Shown here: positions 50,759-59,344 of the stretch, piece after piece | How the letters are laid out: each line of letters begins with the position of its first letter | Numbering within the stretch: the stretch's first letter is position 1 | Assembly: GCF_000308635.1 (NCBI RefSeq) | Contig: NZ_BAGD01000039.1 | Location: forward strand, 31,783-95,782 | DNA from: Nocardia otitidiscaviarum NBRC 14405 | GTDB taxonomy: Bacteria > Actinomycetota > Actinomycetes > Mycobacteriales > Mycobacteriaceae | Reading direction: 5' to 3' | DNA length: 64,000 nt | Position numbers and translations under genes: made by a program | Notes under the pieces: model-generated | Database searches by the model: none | What the model saw: the letters and a program-made list of their open reading frames with translations, nothing else | What the model was told of the DNA's origin: nothing

Positions 50759-53700
50759 ATGCTGCACGGACTGTGGTCGCCGGGGTCCGGGCTGGTGCTG
50801 TGGCATCGTCCGGACGGCGATGCCAGGGCGGCCGTCGACGCGCTGACGCTGCCGGATCCGCTGGGGTCGATCGTGCGGACGGCCCGGTTCCGGCATCGGG
50901 CCGAGGTCTTGGTCCCCGGGCCGCACGGTCCGGAGCACAGCACGGTGCGTGGGCACGCCTTGGCGCCCGAGGCGGCGGCGCGGGTGCTGCTGCAAGAGCT
51001 GCCGCCGCAGGCGGTGGCGGGGGATCTGCGGTTTCTCGCTCATGTGGCGCGCGGTATCGACCGCTGGGTGCGGGCCGGGCGCATCGTGCCCGAAGTGCGC
51101 CGGGACGACGGCGACTGGTGGGTGCGCTGGCGGCTGTTGGGTGGTCAGCGGCAGCGCGCCTGGTTGGCGGAGCTGGCCGTCGCCATGCCCGCCGCGCTGC
51201 GTACGGTGGGGCGGCCGTCCGCGCTGCTGGAGGATTTCACCGGCGAACTCGCCGACCCGATCACCCGGCTGCGCCTGGCCGAGGCGGAGCCGTCACTGCT
51301 GACCGGCGAATTCTCGACCGGCGCCGCGCATTCCGCGGCGGAGGTCACCGCGATCCCGGCCGCGAGTAGGGCTGGCGCCCGGCCGGCGGCGGCGTTGCCG
51401 ACCGTGGGCTCGGTGGCCGTCGACGATCCGGAATCGCTGACAGCGGCGTTGCGGGACAGTCTGGCGGCGGCGGAGAGATATCCCGGACCGCGGGATCGTC
51501 CGATGCACGCCACCCGGGTGGGGCCCCATCCACTGCTCGCCGCGCTGGTGGGAGACGGGCCGCTGGAGGTCGGGTCGTATCGGCTGGCGTCGGTGCTGGA
51601 GGACTGGCGGACGAGTCTGACCGTCGACGAACCCGAGCTGGTGCTGCGACTGCTGGAACCGCCCGACGCGGAGGCCGAGGCGGCGGATGTGCTGTGGCGG
51701 CTGGAGGTGTGCCTGCACACCGAGGGGGAGGCTCCGCAGCCGGTGCTGCTGCCGGGCGACCCCCAGGCGGTGCGGGTGGCGGGGGAGAAGCTCGCCGCCG
51801 CCAAGCAGGCGTATCCGCGGCTGCGCGATCTGCCCGGCGACCCGCACAGTATGGATCTGCTGCTGCCGACCGAGGTCGTGATGGATCTGGTGGCGCACGG
51901 GGCGCAGGCACTGCAATCGGCGGGGGTGCGGCTGCTGTTGCCGCGCGCCTGGAAGATCACCTCGCCGAGCCTGCGGCTGCGGGTGCAGAGCCCCGCGGCG
52001 ACCGAAACAGCGGTCGGGCTCCAGGGTTTGGTGTCCTACCGGTGGGAGCTCGCGCTCGGCGACAGCGTGCTGACGCCCGCCGAGATGGCGCGCGTCATTG
52101 CGGCCAAGTCGGATCTGGTGCAGCTGCGCGGGCAGTGGGTGCCGGCCGACCACCGCGTCCTGGCCGCCGCCGCGGAGTACGTCTCGGGTCGCGCCGACGA
52201 CACGCCCACCACCGTCGGCGGCCTGTTCGCCGAACTCGCCGCCAACCCGGTGACCCGCGTCCCTCTGACTTCCATTACCGCGACCGGTTGGGCGGCAGAG
52301 CTTTTCGACACCGACCATCCGACCGAACCGATCGACCCGCCCGCCGGACTGAAAGCCGAACTGCGCCCCTACCAGCAGCGCGGCCTGACCTGGCTCGCCA
52401 CCATGTCCCGCCTCGGCTGCGGCGCTGTCCTAGCCGACGATATGGGCCTCGGCAAGACCATCCAGGTGCTGGCGCTGCTGGTACACGAACGCGAAACCTC
52501 CCCCGCCGTCGCTCCTCCCGCCCCCACCCTGCTGGTGTGCCCCATGTCCGTGGTAGGCAACTGGCAGCGGGAGGCGGAGCGGTTCGCGCCGGGGCTGCGG
52601 GTGCTGGTGCATCACGGGGCGGGTCGGCGCAGCGGACCCGAATTCGATGCGGCCGTGGCGGATTCGGACCTGGTTGTCACCACCTACGCGCTGCTGGCCC
52701 GCGATGTGGAGGAGTTGAAGCGGCAGGAGTGGCAGCGGGTGGTGCTGGACGAGGCGCAGCACATCAAGAACGCGGCGACCCGGCAGGCGCGCGCCGCCCG
52801 CGCGATACCGGCGCGGCATCGCCTGGCGCTCACCGGAACCCCGGTGGAGAACCGGCTCGAGGAACTGCGCTCCATCCTGGATTTCGCCAATCCGAAACTG
52901 CTGGGCAAACCCTCGGACTTCCACGCCCGCTTCGCGGTGCCCATCGAGCGGGAGCGCGACGAGAACGCGGTGGCCCGCCTGCGCGCCATCACCTCCCCGT
53001 TCGTGCTGCGCCGGGTCAAGACCGATCCGGCGGTGATCTCCGATCTCCCCGAGAAGATCGAGATGACGGTGCGCGCCAACCTCACCGTCGAACAGGCCGC
53101 CCTCTACCAGGCCGTGCTCGACGATATGACGCAGAAGCTGAAGGCCGCCAAGACCAAGGAGGATATGGGCCGCAAGGGCGCGGTGCTGGCCGCGCTGACC
53201 CGGCTCAAGCAGGTGTGCAACCATCCCGCGCACTTCCTCGGCGACGGTTCCGGGGTGCTGCGCCGCGGCCGGCACCGCTCCGGGAAGCTGGCCCTGGTCG
53301 AGGACGTGCTCGAAGCCGTCCTCGCCGACGGTGAACGCGCCCTGCTGTTCACCCAGTTCCGCGAGTTCGGTGACCTGGTGGCCCCCTTCTTCACCGAACG
53401 CTTCGGCGTGGAGGTCCCCTTCCTGCACGGCGGCGTCTCGAAGCAGCGTCGCGACGCCATGGTCACCCGCTTCCAGGAGTCCGGCGGCCCGCCGCTCATG
53501 CTGCTCTCGCTCAAGGCGGGCGGCACCGGACTGAATCTCACCGCCGCCAATCATGTGGTGCACCTGGACCGCTGGTGGAACCCGGCGGTGGAGAACCAGG
53601 CCACCGACCGCGCCTTCCGCATCGGCCAGCGCCGCGACGTGCAGGTCCGCAAGCTGGTGTGCGTGGACACCATCGAGGAGCGGATCGACGACATGCTCTC

Positions 53701-53818
53701 CGGCAAGCGTCAACTCGCCGATCTCACGGTGGGCGTGGGCGAGAACTGGATCACCGAGCTCAGCGACGACGAACTGCGCGACCTGTTCGCCCTCGGCTCC
53801 GAGGCGGTGGGGGAGTGA
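50759..53818 (+). CDS. helZ: SNF2-family DEAD/DEAH helicase (HelZ-like)
   Basis: This 1019-residue protein has a long N-terminal region (about 1-520) unlike other helicases, then an SNF2 ATPase: motif I DDMGLGKTIQVLALL (about 560), motif II VLDEAQHIKN, and the C-terminal lobe with FLHGGVSKQRRDAM, LSLKAGGTGLNLTAANHV and motif VI QATDRAFRIGQRRDV. Such proteins remodel protein-nucleic-acid complexes. A SWIM protein gene follows after 70 bp, as in mycobacteria (helZ and its neighbour, from memory). Confidence 0.92.
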   Translation: MLHGLWSPGSGLVLWHRPDGDARAAVDALTLPDPLGSIVRTARFRHRAEVLVPGPHGPEHSTVRGHALAPEAAARVLLQELPPQAVAGDLRFLAHVARGIDRWVRAGRIVPEVRRDDGDWWVRWRLLGGQRQRAWLAELAVAMPAALRTVGRPSALLEDFTGELADPITRLRLAEAEPSLLTGEFSTGAAHSAAEVTAIPAASRAGARPAAALPTVGSVAVDDPESLTAALRDSLAAAERYPGPRDRPMHATRVGPHPLLAALVGDGPLEVGSYRLASVLEDWRTSLTVDEPELVLRLLEPPDAEAEAADVLWRLEVCLHTEGEAPQPVLLPGDPQAVRVAGEKLAAAKQAYPRLRDLPGDPHSMDLLLPTEVVMDLVAHGAQALQSAGVRLLLPRAWKITSPSLRLRVQSPAATETAVGLQGLVSYRWELALGDSVLTPAEMARVIAAKSDLVQLRGQWVPADHRVLAAAAEYVSGRADDTPTTVGGLFAELAANPVTRVPLTSITATGWAAELFDTDHPTEPIDPPAGLKAELRPYQQRGLTWLATMSRLGCGAVLADDMGLGKTIQVLALLVHERETSPAVAPPAPTLLVCPMSVVGNWQREAERFAPGLRVLVHHGAGRRSGPEFDAAVADSDLVVTTYALLARDVEELKRQEWQRVVLDEAQHIKNAATRQARAARAIPARHRLALTGTPVENRLEELRSILDFANPKLLGKPSDFHARFAVPIERERDENAVARLRAITSPFVLRRVKTDPAVISDLPEKIEMTVRANLTVEQAALYQAVLDDMTQKLKAAKTKEDMGRKGAVLAALTRLKQVCNHPAHFLGDGSGVLRRGRHRSGKLALVEDVLEAVLADGERALLFTQFREFGDLVAPFFTERFGVEVPFLHGGVSKQRRDAMVTRFQESGGPPLMLLSLKAGGTGLNLTAANHVVHLDRWWNPAVENQATDRAFRIGQRRDVQVRKLVCVDTIEERIDDMLSGKRQLADLTVGVGENWITELSDDELRDLFALGSEAVGE

Positions 53819-53888
53819 GCGGACAAGTGCGGAGGCGGCAGCGCAGCGTAGCCACGCAGCGCTCCGCTCACGCCCGAAAGGACACAGC

Positions 53889-54653
53889 GTGAGCGACCGC
53901 GTCGACTACAGCACCTTCGGCAAGCGCCGCCCGGTGCGCGGCGGCGTCGAATCCCGCAGCCAGCGCGGCGGTTTCGCCACGACTCGCTGGGGCCGCGCCT
54001 TCCTGGAGGCCGTCGAGCAGGTCGCCGACCGTGGTCGGCTGACCCGCGGCCGCACCTACGCCCGCGCCGGGCAGGTCGTCAGCTATCACCTGGAGCCCGG
54101 CGCGGTGCACGCCGAGGTGCAGGGCAGTCAACCGCGCCCGTTCACCGCCGTGCTCACCATGCGTCAGCTGCGCGACGACCGGTTGGACGAACTCGTCGCC
54201 GTCGTGCGGCAGACGCCCGGGATGCTTGCCGAGATCGCTTCGGGCACACTGCCTTCCGGACTGGGTTCGCTCATTCTCCCGACCACGGTCAGCGAACTGG
54301 ACTTCGCCTGCTCCTGCCCGGACTCGGGATGGCCGTGCAAACACGTGGCCGCCGTCTGCTACATCCTGGCGGAGCGGTTGGACGACCATCCGAAGGATCT
54401 GCTGACCCTGCGCGGCGTGGATCTGGAGACCCTGATCGGCGCGGTGCAACGCGATTCGGCCCCGCCGGACCCGGTGGACCTCTACGGGGAGGAATCCGCG
54501 CTCCCGGCACTGCCGCGGCCCGATTTCCACCCGGCCCCCGAGGATCTGGATCCCGCCCTGCTGCGCCGTGCCCTGCGCATGACCGCCGAGGACGAGCCCA
54601 CCGCCGAGGCCGGCCTGCACCACCTGCGCGCCCTCTACCGCGCCCTGCGCTGA
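53889..54653 (+). CDS. SWIM zinc-finger protein
   Basis: This 254-residue protein has a SWIM motif CxCx(n)CxH in FACSCPDSGWPCKHVAAVCY at about residues 138-157 and a basic N-terminus (FGKRRPVRGGVESRSQRGGF). SWIM domains bind DNA or proteins and often pair with SNF2 ATPases in bacteria. GTG at 53889 has AAAGGA 7 bases upstream. It should form a functional pair with HelZ. Confidence 0.9.
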   Translation: MSDRVDYSTFGKRRPVRGGVESRSQRGGFATTRWGRAFLEAVEQVADRGRLTRGRTYARAGQVVSYHLEPGAVHAEVQGSQPRPFTAVLTMRQLRDDRLDELVAVVRQTPGMLAEIASGTLPSGLGSLILPTTVSELDFACSCPDSGWPCKHVAAVCYILAERLDDHPKDLLTLRGVDLETLIGAVQRDSAPPDPVDLYGEESALPALPRPDFHPAPEDLDPALLRRALRMTAEDEPTAEAGLHHLRALYRALR

Positions 54654-54681
54654 CGCCGCGCGCCGCGCCGCAGCCGCCGGT

Positions 54682-56220
54682 TCACCGCACCGCGACCCGC
54701 CGCGACCGCCGTTCCGGTTCGGCGTTCTCGGCGAGCCGGTCGAACCGGTAGTCGCCCAGATCGAAGTGACCGGCCCGCCACGCCGCCTCCGCCGTGCTCA
54801 TCGGCTTGAGCGGCACATCGCCGTTCTTGTCGAAGTAGTAGCTGTTGGCCAGTGCGCAGCTGTCCTGCCAGAACACCTGGGTGCCACGGCGATTCAGCAT
54901 CTCCCGGAAGAATCGCGCATTGGCCTCCGGCGTGACTTCCACCCGGGTCGCCCGCCGCTTGCGCGCGTTGCGCAGCAGCCGCAGGATGTGCCGGGTCTGC
55001 ATTTCGATGAGCGCGAAGTACGACGACCCGTTGTACCCGTACGGCCCGATGATGGAGAAGAAGTTCGGGAATCCGGGCACGCTCACGCCCTCGTAGGCTT
55101 GCAGCCGGTTGTCGTCCCACCAGTCCTCCAGCCGCGCGCCGCCGCTGCCGTGCAGGTCGAAGGTCGGCATGTTCCCCGACTCCATGACCTTGAAACCGGT
55201 CGCCATGATCAGCACGTCGACCGGGTGGTGGTTCCCGTCGGCGGTGCGCAATCCGGTTTCGGTGACCTCGGCGATCGGATCGGTCTCCAACCGCACATTC
55301 GACCGGTTGAAGGTGGCGAGGTAGTCGTTGGAGAATCCGGGCCGTTTGCAGCCGAGGGCGTAGCGCGGCGTCAGCTTGTCGCGCACCTCGGGATCGTGTA
55401 CCTGATCGCGCAGGTGGGCCAGTCCGACCCGCTCGCCCACCTTGGCGATGGGCAGCAGTCCGTAGTAGTGCGCGCTGAGCGGGAAGGTCAGTTCGACGAA
55501 GGTCTGACTGGCGAGCCGGGTGAACAGCTGGCCCCCGGGCAGCCGCATGAGCAGGCGGACCGCCCCGGGCAGCTCCCGGTCCGGTCGCGGCAGACACCAG
55601 ATGGGGGTGCGCTGGAAGACGGTCAGATGGGCCACGTCGGGGGCGATCTCCGGAATGATCTGTACCGCCGACGCCCCGGTGCCGATGATGCCCACGCGTT
55701 TACCGCGCAGGTCCTGCCCGTGATCCCAGCGCGCGGTGTGCATGACGATCCCGGAATACCGTTCCACCCCCGGGATATCGGGCAGTTTGGGCCGGGTGAG
55801 CACGCCGGTGGCCCCGATCACGTAGCGTGCCGTGATCTCCTCGTCCGCGGCGGTGCGCAAGCGCCACAGGTGCAGGTCGTCGTCGTAGTCGGCGCGGGCG
55901 ATGGTGGTGCCGAACCGGATTCGCGGTCGCAGCCCGTACTTGCCGACGCAGTATTCGGCGTATGCCTTCAGTTCCCGACCGGGTGCGTAGATCCGGGACC
56001 AGCCGCGCTGCTGTTCGAACGAGTACTGGTAGCTGAACGACGGAATGTCCACGGCGATACCGGGGTAGGTGTTCCAGTGCCAGGTGCCGCCCACCCCGTC
56101 GGCCTCGTCGACGATCAGGAAGTCGTCGAAGCCGTGCTTGCGCAGCATGATCGCGACGCCGATGCCGGAGAATCCGGCACCGATGATGACGATCTCGTGG
56201 TCGACGACGCTGGCGTTCAT
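54682..56220 (-). CDS. Flavin monooxygenase of Baeyer-Villiger type
   Basis: This 512-residue FAD/NADPH enzyme has GAGFSGIG (FAD), GTWHWNTYPG, the BVMO fingerprint YSGIVMHTARW at about 155-165, the NADPH motif GTGASAVQI, and the VLIMATGF motif. It inserts oxygen next to a carbonyl or oxidises S/N groups. Its ATG overlaps the stop of the preceding gene (ATGA). It is the last gene of a four-gene operon that also contains a diiron protein and an SDR. The substrate is unknown. Confidence 0.92.
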   Translation of the reverse strand: MNASVVDHEIVIIGAGFSGIGVAIMLRKHGFDDFLIVDEADGVGGTWHWNTYPGIAVDIPSFSYQYSFEQQRGWSRIYAPGRELKAYAEYCVGKYGLRPRIRFGTTIARADYDDDLHLWRLRTAADEEITARYVIGATGVLTRPKLPDIPGVERYSGIVMHTARWDHGQDLRGKRVGIIGTGASAVQIIPEIAPDVAHLTVFQRTPIWCLPRPDRELPGAVRLLMRLPGGQLFTRLASQTFVELTFPLSAHYYGLLPIAKVGERVGLAHLRDQVHDPEVRDKLTPRYALGCKRPGFSNDYLATFNRSNVRLETDPIAEVTETGLRTADGNHHPVDVLIMATGFKVMESGNMPTFDLHGSGGARLEDWWDDNRLQAYEGVSVPGFPNFFSIIGPYGYNGSSYFALIEMQTRHILRLLRNARKRRATRVEVTPEANARFFREMLNRRGTQVFWQDSCALANSYYFDKNGDVPLKPMSTAEAAWRAGHFDLGDYRFDRLAENAEPERRSRRVAVR

Positions 56221-56771
56221 GAGGTCTCCTCGGCGTAGATGACGCAGTCCACCCGATGCTCGATGCCGTCCACGGTGCGGATGCCGCGCGGTGCGAGCCG
56301 GGCGATCGGCCAGGTGATGAGCCGGACATGGGGGCGGTGCAGGGCCCGGTAGTAATGGTTGTGCCAGGTGACCCGGGCGGGTGATTCCGGGGTGAGCTGG
56401 CGGCGGGACCACGAATCCGGCACCTGAAGGCGCAGATTCGCGGCGGCGGCCCGGCGGGCGAGTCCGAAGGGCAGCAGCCGCGCCGCCGCGGTGAGGTACG
56501 GCAGCGGCGGGCGCGGCAGCACCCACACCGGATCATGTTGGAAGACGGTGACCTTCCGCGCGCGCTCCGCCACCCGGGGCAGCACCCGCGCGATCGCCGC
56601 CGCGCTGCCGATCACCGCGACCCGCTGCCCGGCCAGCGGCAGCTGGTCCGTCCAGCGGTCGCAGTGCAGCTGCGGTCCGGTGAAGGAGTCCGCGCCGCGC
56701 GGCGGACGCACCCCATTGCCCCGCGCGCCCCAGTCGGAGAACGCGTCCACCCGTGCGGCCGCCGCGTTCAT
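56217..56771 (-). CDS. Stand-alone BVMO NADPH-domain protein, probable pseudoenzyme
   Basis: This 184-residue protein corresponds only to the middle of a BVMO. It begins just before the fingerprint (FTGPQLHCDRW), continues through the NADPH-binding Rossmann domain (VAVIGSAAAIARVLPRVAER; VTVFQHDPVWVLPRP), and stops where the VLIMATG motif should be (VDCVIYAEETS). The FAD domain is absent, and the usual GTGASA loop reads GSAAAI. Both ends overlap neighbours by ATGA, so it is expressed within the operon. It may be a decayed enzyme kept for expression or a binding partner of the full BVMO. Confidence 0.8.
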   Translation of the reverse strand: MNAAAARVDAFSDWGARGNGVRPPRGADSFTGPQLHCDRWTDQLPLAGQRVAVIGSAAAIARVLPRVAERARKVTVFQHDPVWVLPRPPLPYLTAAARLLPFGLARRAAAANLRLQVPDSWSRRQLTPESPARVTWHNHYYRALHRPHVRLITWPIARLAPRGIRTVDGIEHRVDCVIYAEETS

Positions 56772-57691
56772 TCCGCCACCGGCTCGTAGGTCAGCTCCTT
56801 GGACCAGGACGGCTCCCGGCCCAGCATCCGCACCGGGAATCGGTCGATGACCCGGCCGAGCCCGTCGTTGACCGCCTGTAGTGGTTGCAGCCGGTTGATG
56901 GTGGCGCGCCCGTGCAGCCGCACCACGTGATAGAGCGGCACCCGTTTGATGCTCGGGCTGCGTTCCCCGGCTTTCTCGTAGCGCCGCACGGCATTCCAGA
57001 GCTTCTCCTCGTCGAGCCCCATGGCCATGATGTTGGCCGACATGCGCGACAGCAGCGGGGTGTACACCAGCGCGCCGAGCAGCAGGGTGGGACGCAGCGT
57101 GTATCCGGCCGTCTCGATGGCGATACGGCGCAGCGGGCCCGCGCCGAGCTGTTCCAGCACCTGGAATCCGACCGCGAGGTGCCGCGACTCGTCGCTGTTG
57201 ATGTGCCGGAACACGGTGTGGCACAGCGGGTCCCGTACCTCGTCGAGCAGGAACTTCACCAGCGCCCCGTCCAGTGCGCATTCCAGCGAGGGGATGACGG
57301 TGGCGAGCACCGGCAGGGACAGGTCGTCGGAGTAGCGGTCCACCCATTCGATGACGAGCCGGATGTTCTTGTTGGGCACCGGCATGGCGTCCGCGTCGAG
57401 CATCCCCCAGCGCCGCATGAGCGCCAGTTCCGCATTGGCGTGCTTCTGCTCCTCGGCGTGGAAGTAGCGGTAGATCTCGCGCAGCGGCCCGGGCGGCGCC
57501 TTGCGGGTGAGGGCCGCGAAGCCGCGCGCGCCCACGTGTTCGATCCACACCAGGTCGGCCATGAACGCGGCCAGCGTCGGCCGCTGTTCGGCGGTGACGA
57601 GGTCGGCTCCCGGTGCGTCCCAGTCGATATCGGCCAGGGCCCATTGGCGGTCTCGGATGGTTTCCAGCATGTCCGGATAGGCGAACGCCAT
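56768..57691 (-). CDS. Ferritin-like diiron oxygenase-type protein
   Basis: This 307-residue helical protein has two diiron ligand motifs, HAEEQKHANAE (ExxH, about 78-88) and SDESRHLAVG (about 166-175), plus GARGF and WIEHVGARG segments typical of AurF-like/ferritin-like oxygenases. It could hydroxylate or desaturate an organic substrate using O2. It lies between the SDR (12 bp upstream) and the BVMO fragment (ATGA overlap). A hydrolase or structural role cannot be excluded. Confidence 0.82.
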   Translation of the reverse strand: MAFAYPDMLETIRDRQWALADIDWDAPGADLVTAEQRPTLAAFMADLVWIEHVGARGFAALTRKAPPGPLREIYRYFHAEEQKHANAELALMRRWGMLDADAMPVPNKNIRLVIEWVDRYSDDLSLPVLATVIPSLECALDGALVKFLLDEVRDPLCHTVFRHINSDESRHLAVGFQVLEQLGAGPLRRIAIETAGYTLRPTLLLGALVYTPLLSRMSANIMAMGLDEEKLWNAVRRYEKAGERSPSIKRVPLYHVVRLHGRATINRLQPLQAVNDGLGRVIDRFPVRMLGREPSWSKELTYEPVAE

Positions 57692-57703
57692 TGTTCGGCT
57701 CCC

Positions 57704-58543
57704 TTATCGGCGCGCCAGCCTTTCGATGAGTCCGGCGGCGCGGGTGTACGGAACGGGCAGCAGCCGCTTGGACTGCCAGATGAGCTTGGCTTCGACCTGC
57801 GGAACCACGTAGAGCTGGCCGCGGTCGACGGCGTCGAGGGTTTCGCGGGCGATGTTCGCGGGCGGGCGTCCGGTCCAGCGCAGCAGCAGATCGCCGAGTC
57901 GCGCGGTGGACGGGTCGTCGATGGCGGCATTGTCGAGGATGTGGGTGCGAACCGCCGTGGGGCACAGTGCCGTGACGGTCACCCCGGTGCCGACCAGTTC
58001 CGCGGCGAGGGTTTCGGAGAGCGCCAGCACGCCCGCCTTGCTCACGTTGTAGGCGGCCATGCGCGGCGCGGAGCCGAAGGCGGCCGCGGAGGCGGTATTC
58101 AGAATCGCCCCGTGGCCGGCCGCGCGCATGCGGGGCGCGAAGACGTGACAGCCGTGGATGACGCCCCACAGGTTCACGTCGAGCACCCGGTGCCATTCGG
58201 ACAGCGGGGCCTCGCCGACCGGTGCGCCGCCCGCGCCGATTCCGGCGTTGTTGCAGACCAGGTCGGTGGGATTGCCGAACCACTGTTCGGCGGTGTCGGC
58301 GAGGGCGGCCACCTGGTCGGCGCTGCCCACGTCGCAGTACACCTCGAAGGCCTTGCCGCCGGCCTCGTGTACGAGTTCGACGGTGTCGCGGGCGGTGTCG
58401 GTGTCGATATCGGCGCAGACCACGCGCCCGCCGCGGCGGCCCAGCTCGACGGCCAGCGCGCGGCCGATGCCGCTGCCCGCGCCGGTGACCACCGCGTCCG
58501 CGTATCTGGTGCGGCGGGATCCGCCGAAGGGGTTGAGTCGCAT
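57704..58543 (-). CDS. Short-chain dehydrogenase, first gene of oxidation operon
   Basis: This 279-residue classical SDR has TGAGSGIG, CNNAG and YNVSK. It starts with ATG at 58543, 103 bp from the divergent TetR gene. In the operon it could make the ketone used by the BVMO or reduce the product. The tail KLIWQSKRLLPVPYTRAAGL is longer than in minimal SDRs. Confidence 0.9.
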   Translation of the reverse strand: MRLNPFGGSRRTRYADAVVTGAGSGIGRALAVELGRRGGRVVCADIDTDTARDTVELVHEAGGKAFEVYCDVGSADQVAALADTAEQWFGNPTDLVCNNAGIGAGGAPVGEAPLSEWHRVLDVNLWGVIHGCHVFAPRMRAAGHGAILNTASAAAFGSAPRMAAYNVSKAGVLALSETLAAELVGTGVTVTALCPTAVRTHILDNAAIDDPSTARLGDLLLRWTGRPPANIARETLDAVDRGQLYVVPQVEAKLIWQSKRLLPVPYTRAAGLIERLARR

Positions 58544-58571
58544 GGGAACTCCCGAAGCCGTGCGACGCGAC

Positions 58572-58615
58572 CACCAACTGGTGTCGCCTGCCACCATTGG
58601 CCGCGCCTGCCACCA
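58572..58615. promoter_or_regulatory. Three CACCA half-sites: candidate TetR operators
   Basis: CACCA starts at 58572, 58592 and 58611, spaced 20 and 19 bp. The first reads CACCA-AC-TGGTG (a full dyad), the second CACCATTGG, the third CACCAATTAGG. The 12-mer CGCCTGCCACCA is repeated directly (58585 and 58604). The array lies between the divergent SDR and TetR genes. Confidence 0.5.
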
Positions 58616-58633
58616 ATTAGGCGCTCGATGGGG

Positions 58634-58639
58634 TAATTT
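58634..58639 (+). promoter_or_regulatory. TetR-gene -10 element, leaderless
   Basis: TAATTT ends 7 bases before the ATG at 58647. Confidence 0.5.
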
Positions 58640-58646
58640 GTCAATG

Positions 58647-59300
58647 ATGAACATGCGCGCACCGGCCCGAACCTGGGGTGGCCGAACCCCGGAGGAACGC
58701 CGCGCGCAGCGCCGCCGCAAGCTCATCGAGGCCGGGTTGGCGATCTGGCTCGAGCACGGTTGGGCCGCGGTCACCATGCGCGGCGTGTGCACCCGCGCCG
58801 CCCTCAACGACCGCTACTTCTACGAGCATTTCGCCGACCGCGACGAACTGCTGGGCGCGGTGTGGGACGAGGTGTGCTTCGAGGTCTTCGGCGAACTGTC
58901 CGCGGTCGTGGCCGAACACCTGGACCGGACGCCGCTGGAGATCCTGCGCCTGGCCGTCACCCGCGCCGTCGATCTGCAAACCCACGGGCACGCCCGCATC
59001 CTCTTCGACAACCACGCGGGCAGCCGGGTCCTCGAGGAGCGCCGCCGGGCCACGCTCAGCGATTCCACCGATCTGCTCATCGCCACCGCCCGCCCGTATC
59101 TGCGGACCGGTGTGGACGAATCCGATTTCCGCATGAGCGTTCTCATGGGCATCGGCGGTTTCAACGAACTGCTCTCCGCCTGGCGCACCGGGGCCGTCGA
59201 GGCGGACGCGGAGCGGGTCATCGACCATGCCAGCCGGGTCGCCACGCTGCTCGGAACGCAGTACCTCGATCCCGCGGCCATCGCCGCCGACCGGGAGTAG
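58647..59300 (+). CDS. TetR-family regulator of the oxidation operon
   Basis: This 217-residue protein has a basic N-terminus (RTPEERRAQRRRKLIEAGLA), an HTH (VTMRGVCTRAALNDRYFYEH) and a ligand-binding domain. It is divergent from the SDR-diiron-BVMO operon, with repeated CACCA sites between. ATGs occur at 58644, 58647 and 58653; 58647 fits the -10 spacing. It is probably a repressor that senses the operon substrate. Confidence 0.9.
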   Translation: MNMRAPARTWGGRTPEERRAQRRRKLIEAGLAIWLEHGWAAVTMRGVCTRAALNDRYFYEHFADRDELLGAVWDEVCFEVFGELSAVVAEHLDRTPLEILRLAVTRAVDLQTHGHARILFDNHAGSRVLEERRRATLSDSTDLLIATARPYLRTGVDESDFRMSVLMGIGGFNELLSAWRTGAVEADAERVIDHASRVATLLGTQYLDPAAIAADRE

Positions 59301-59344
59301 GCGAATTCCCGGGCAATACCGCTCGGTACGCCCATACTGGGCGC

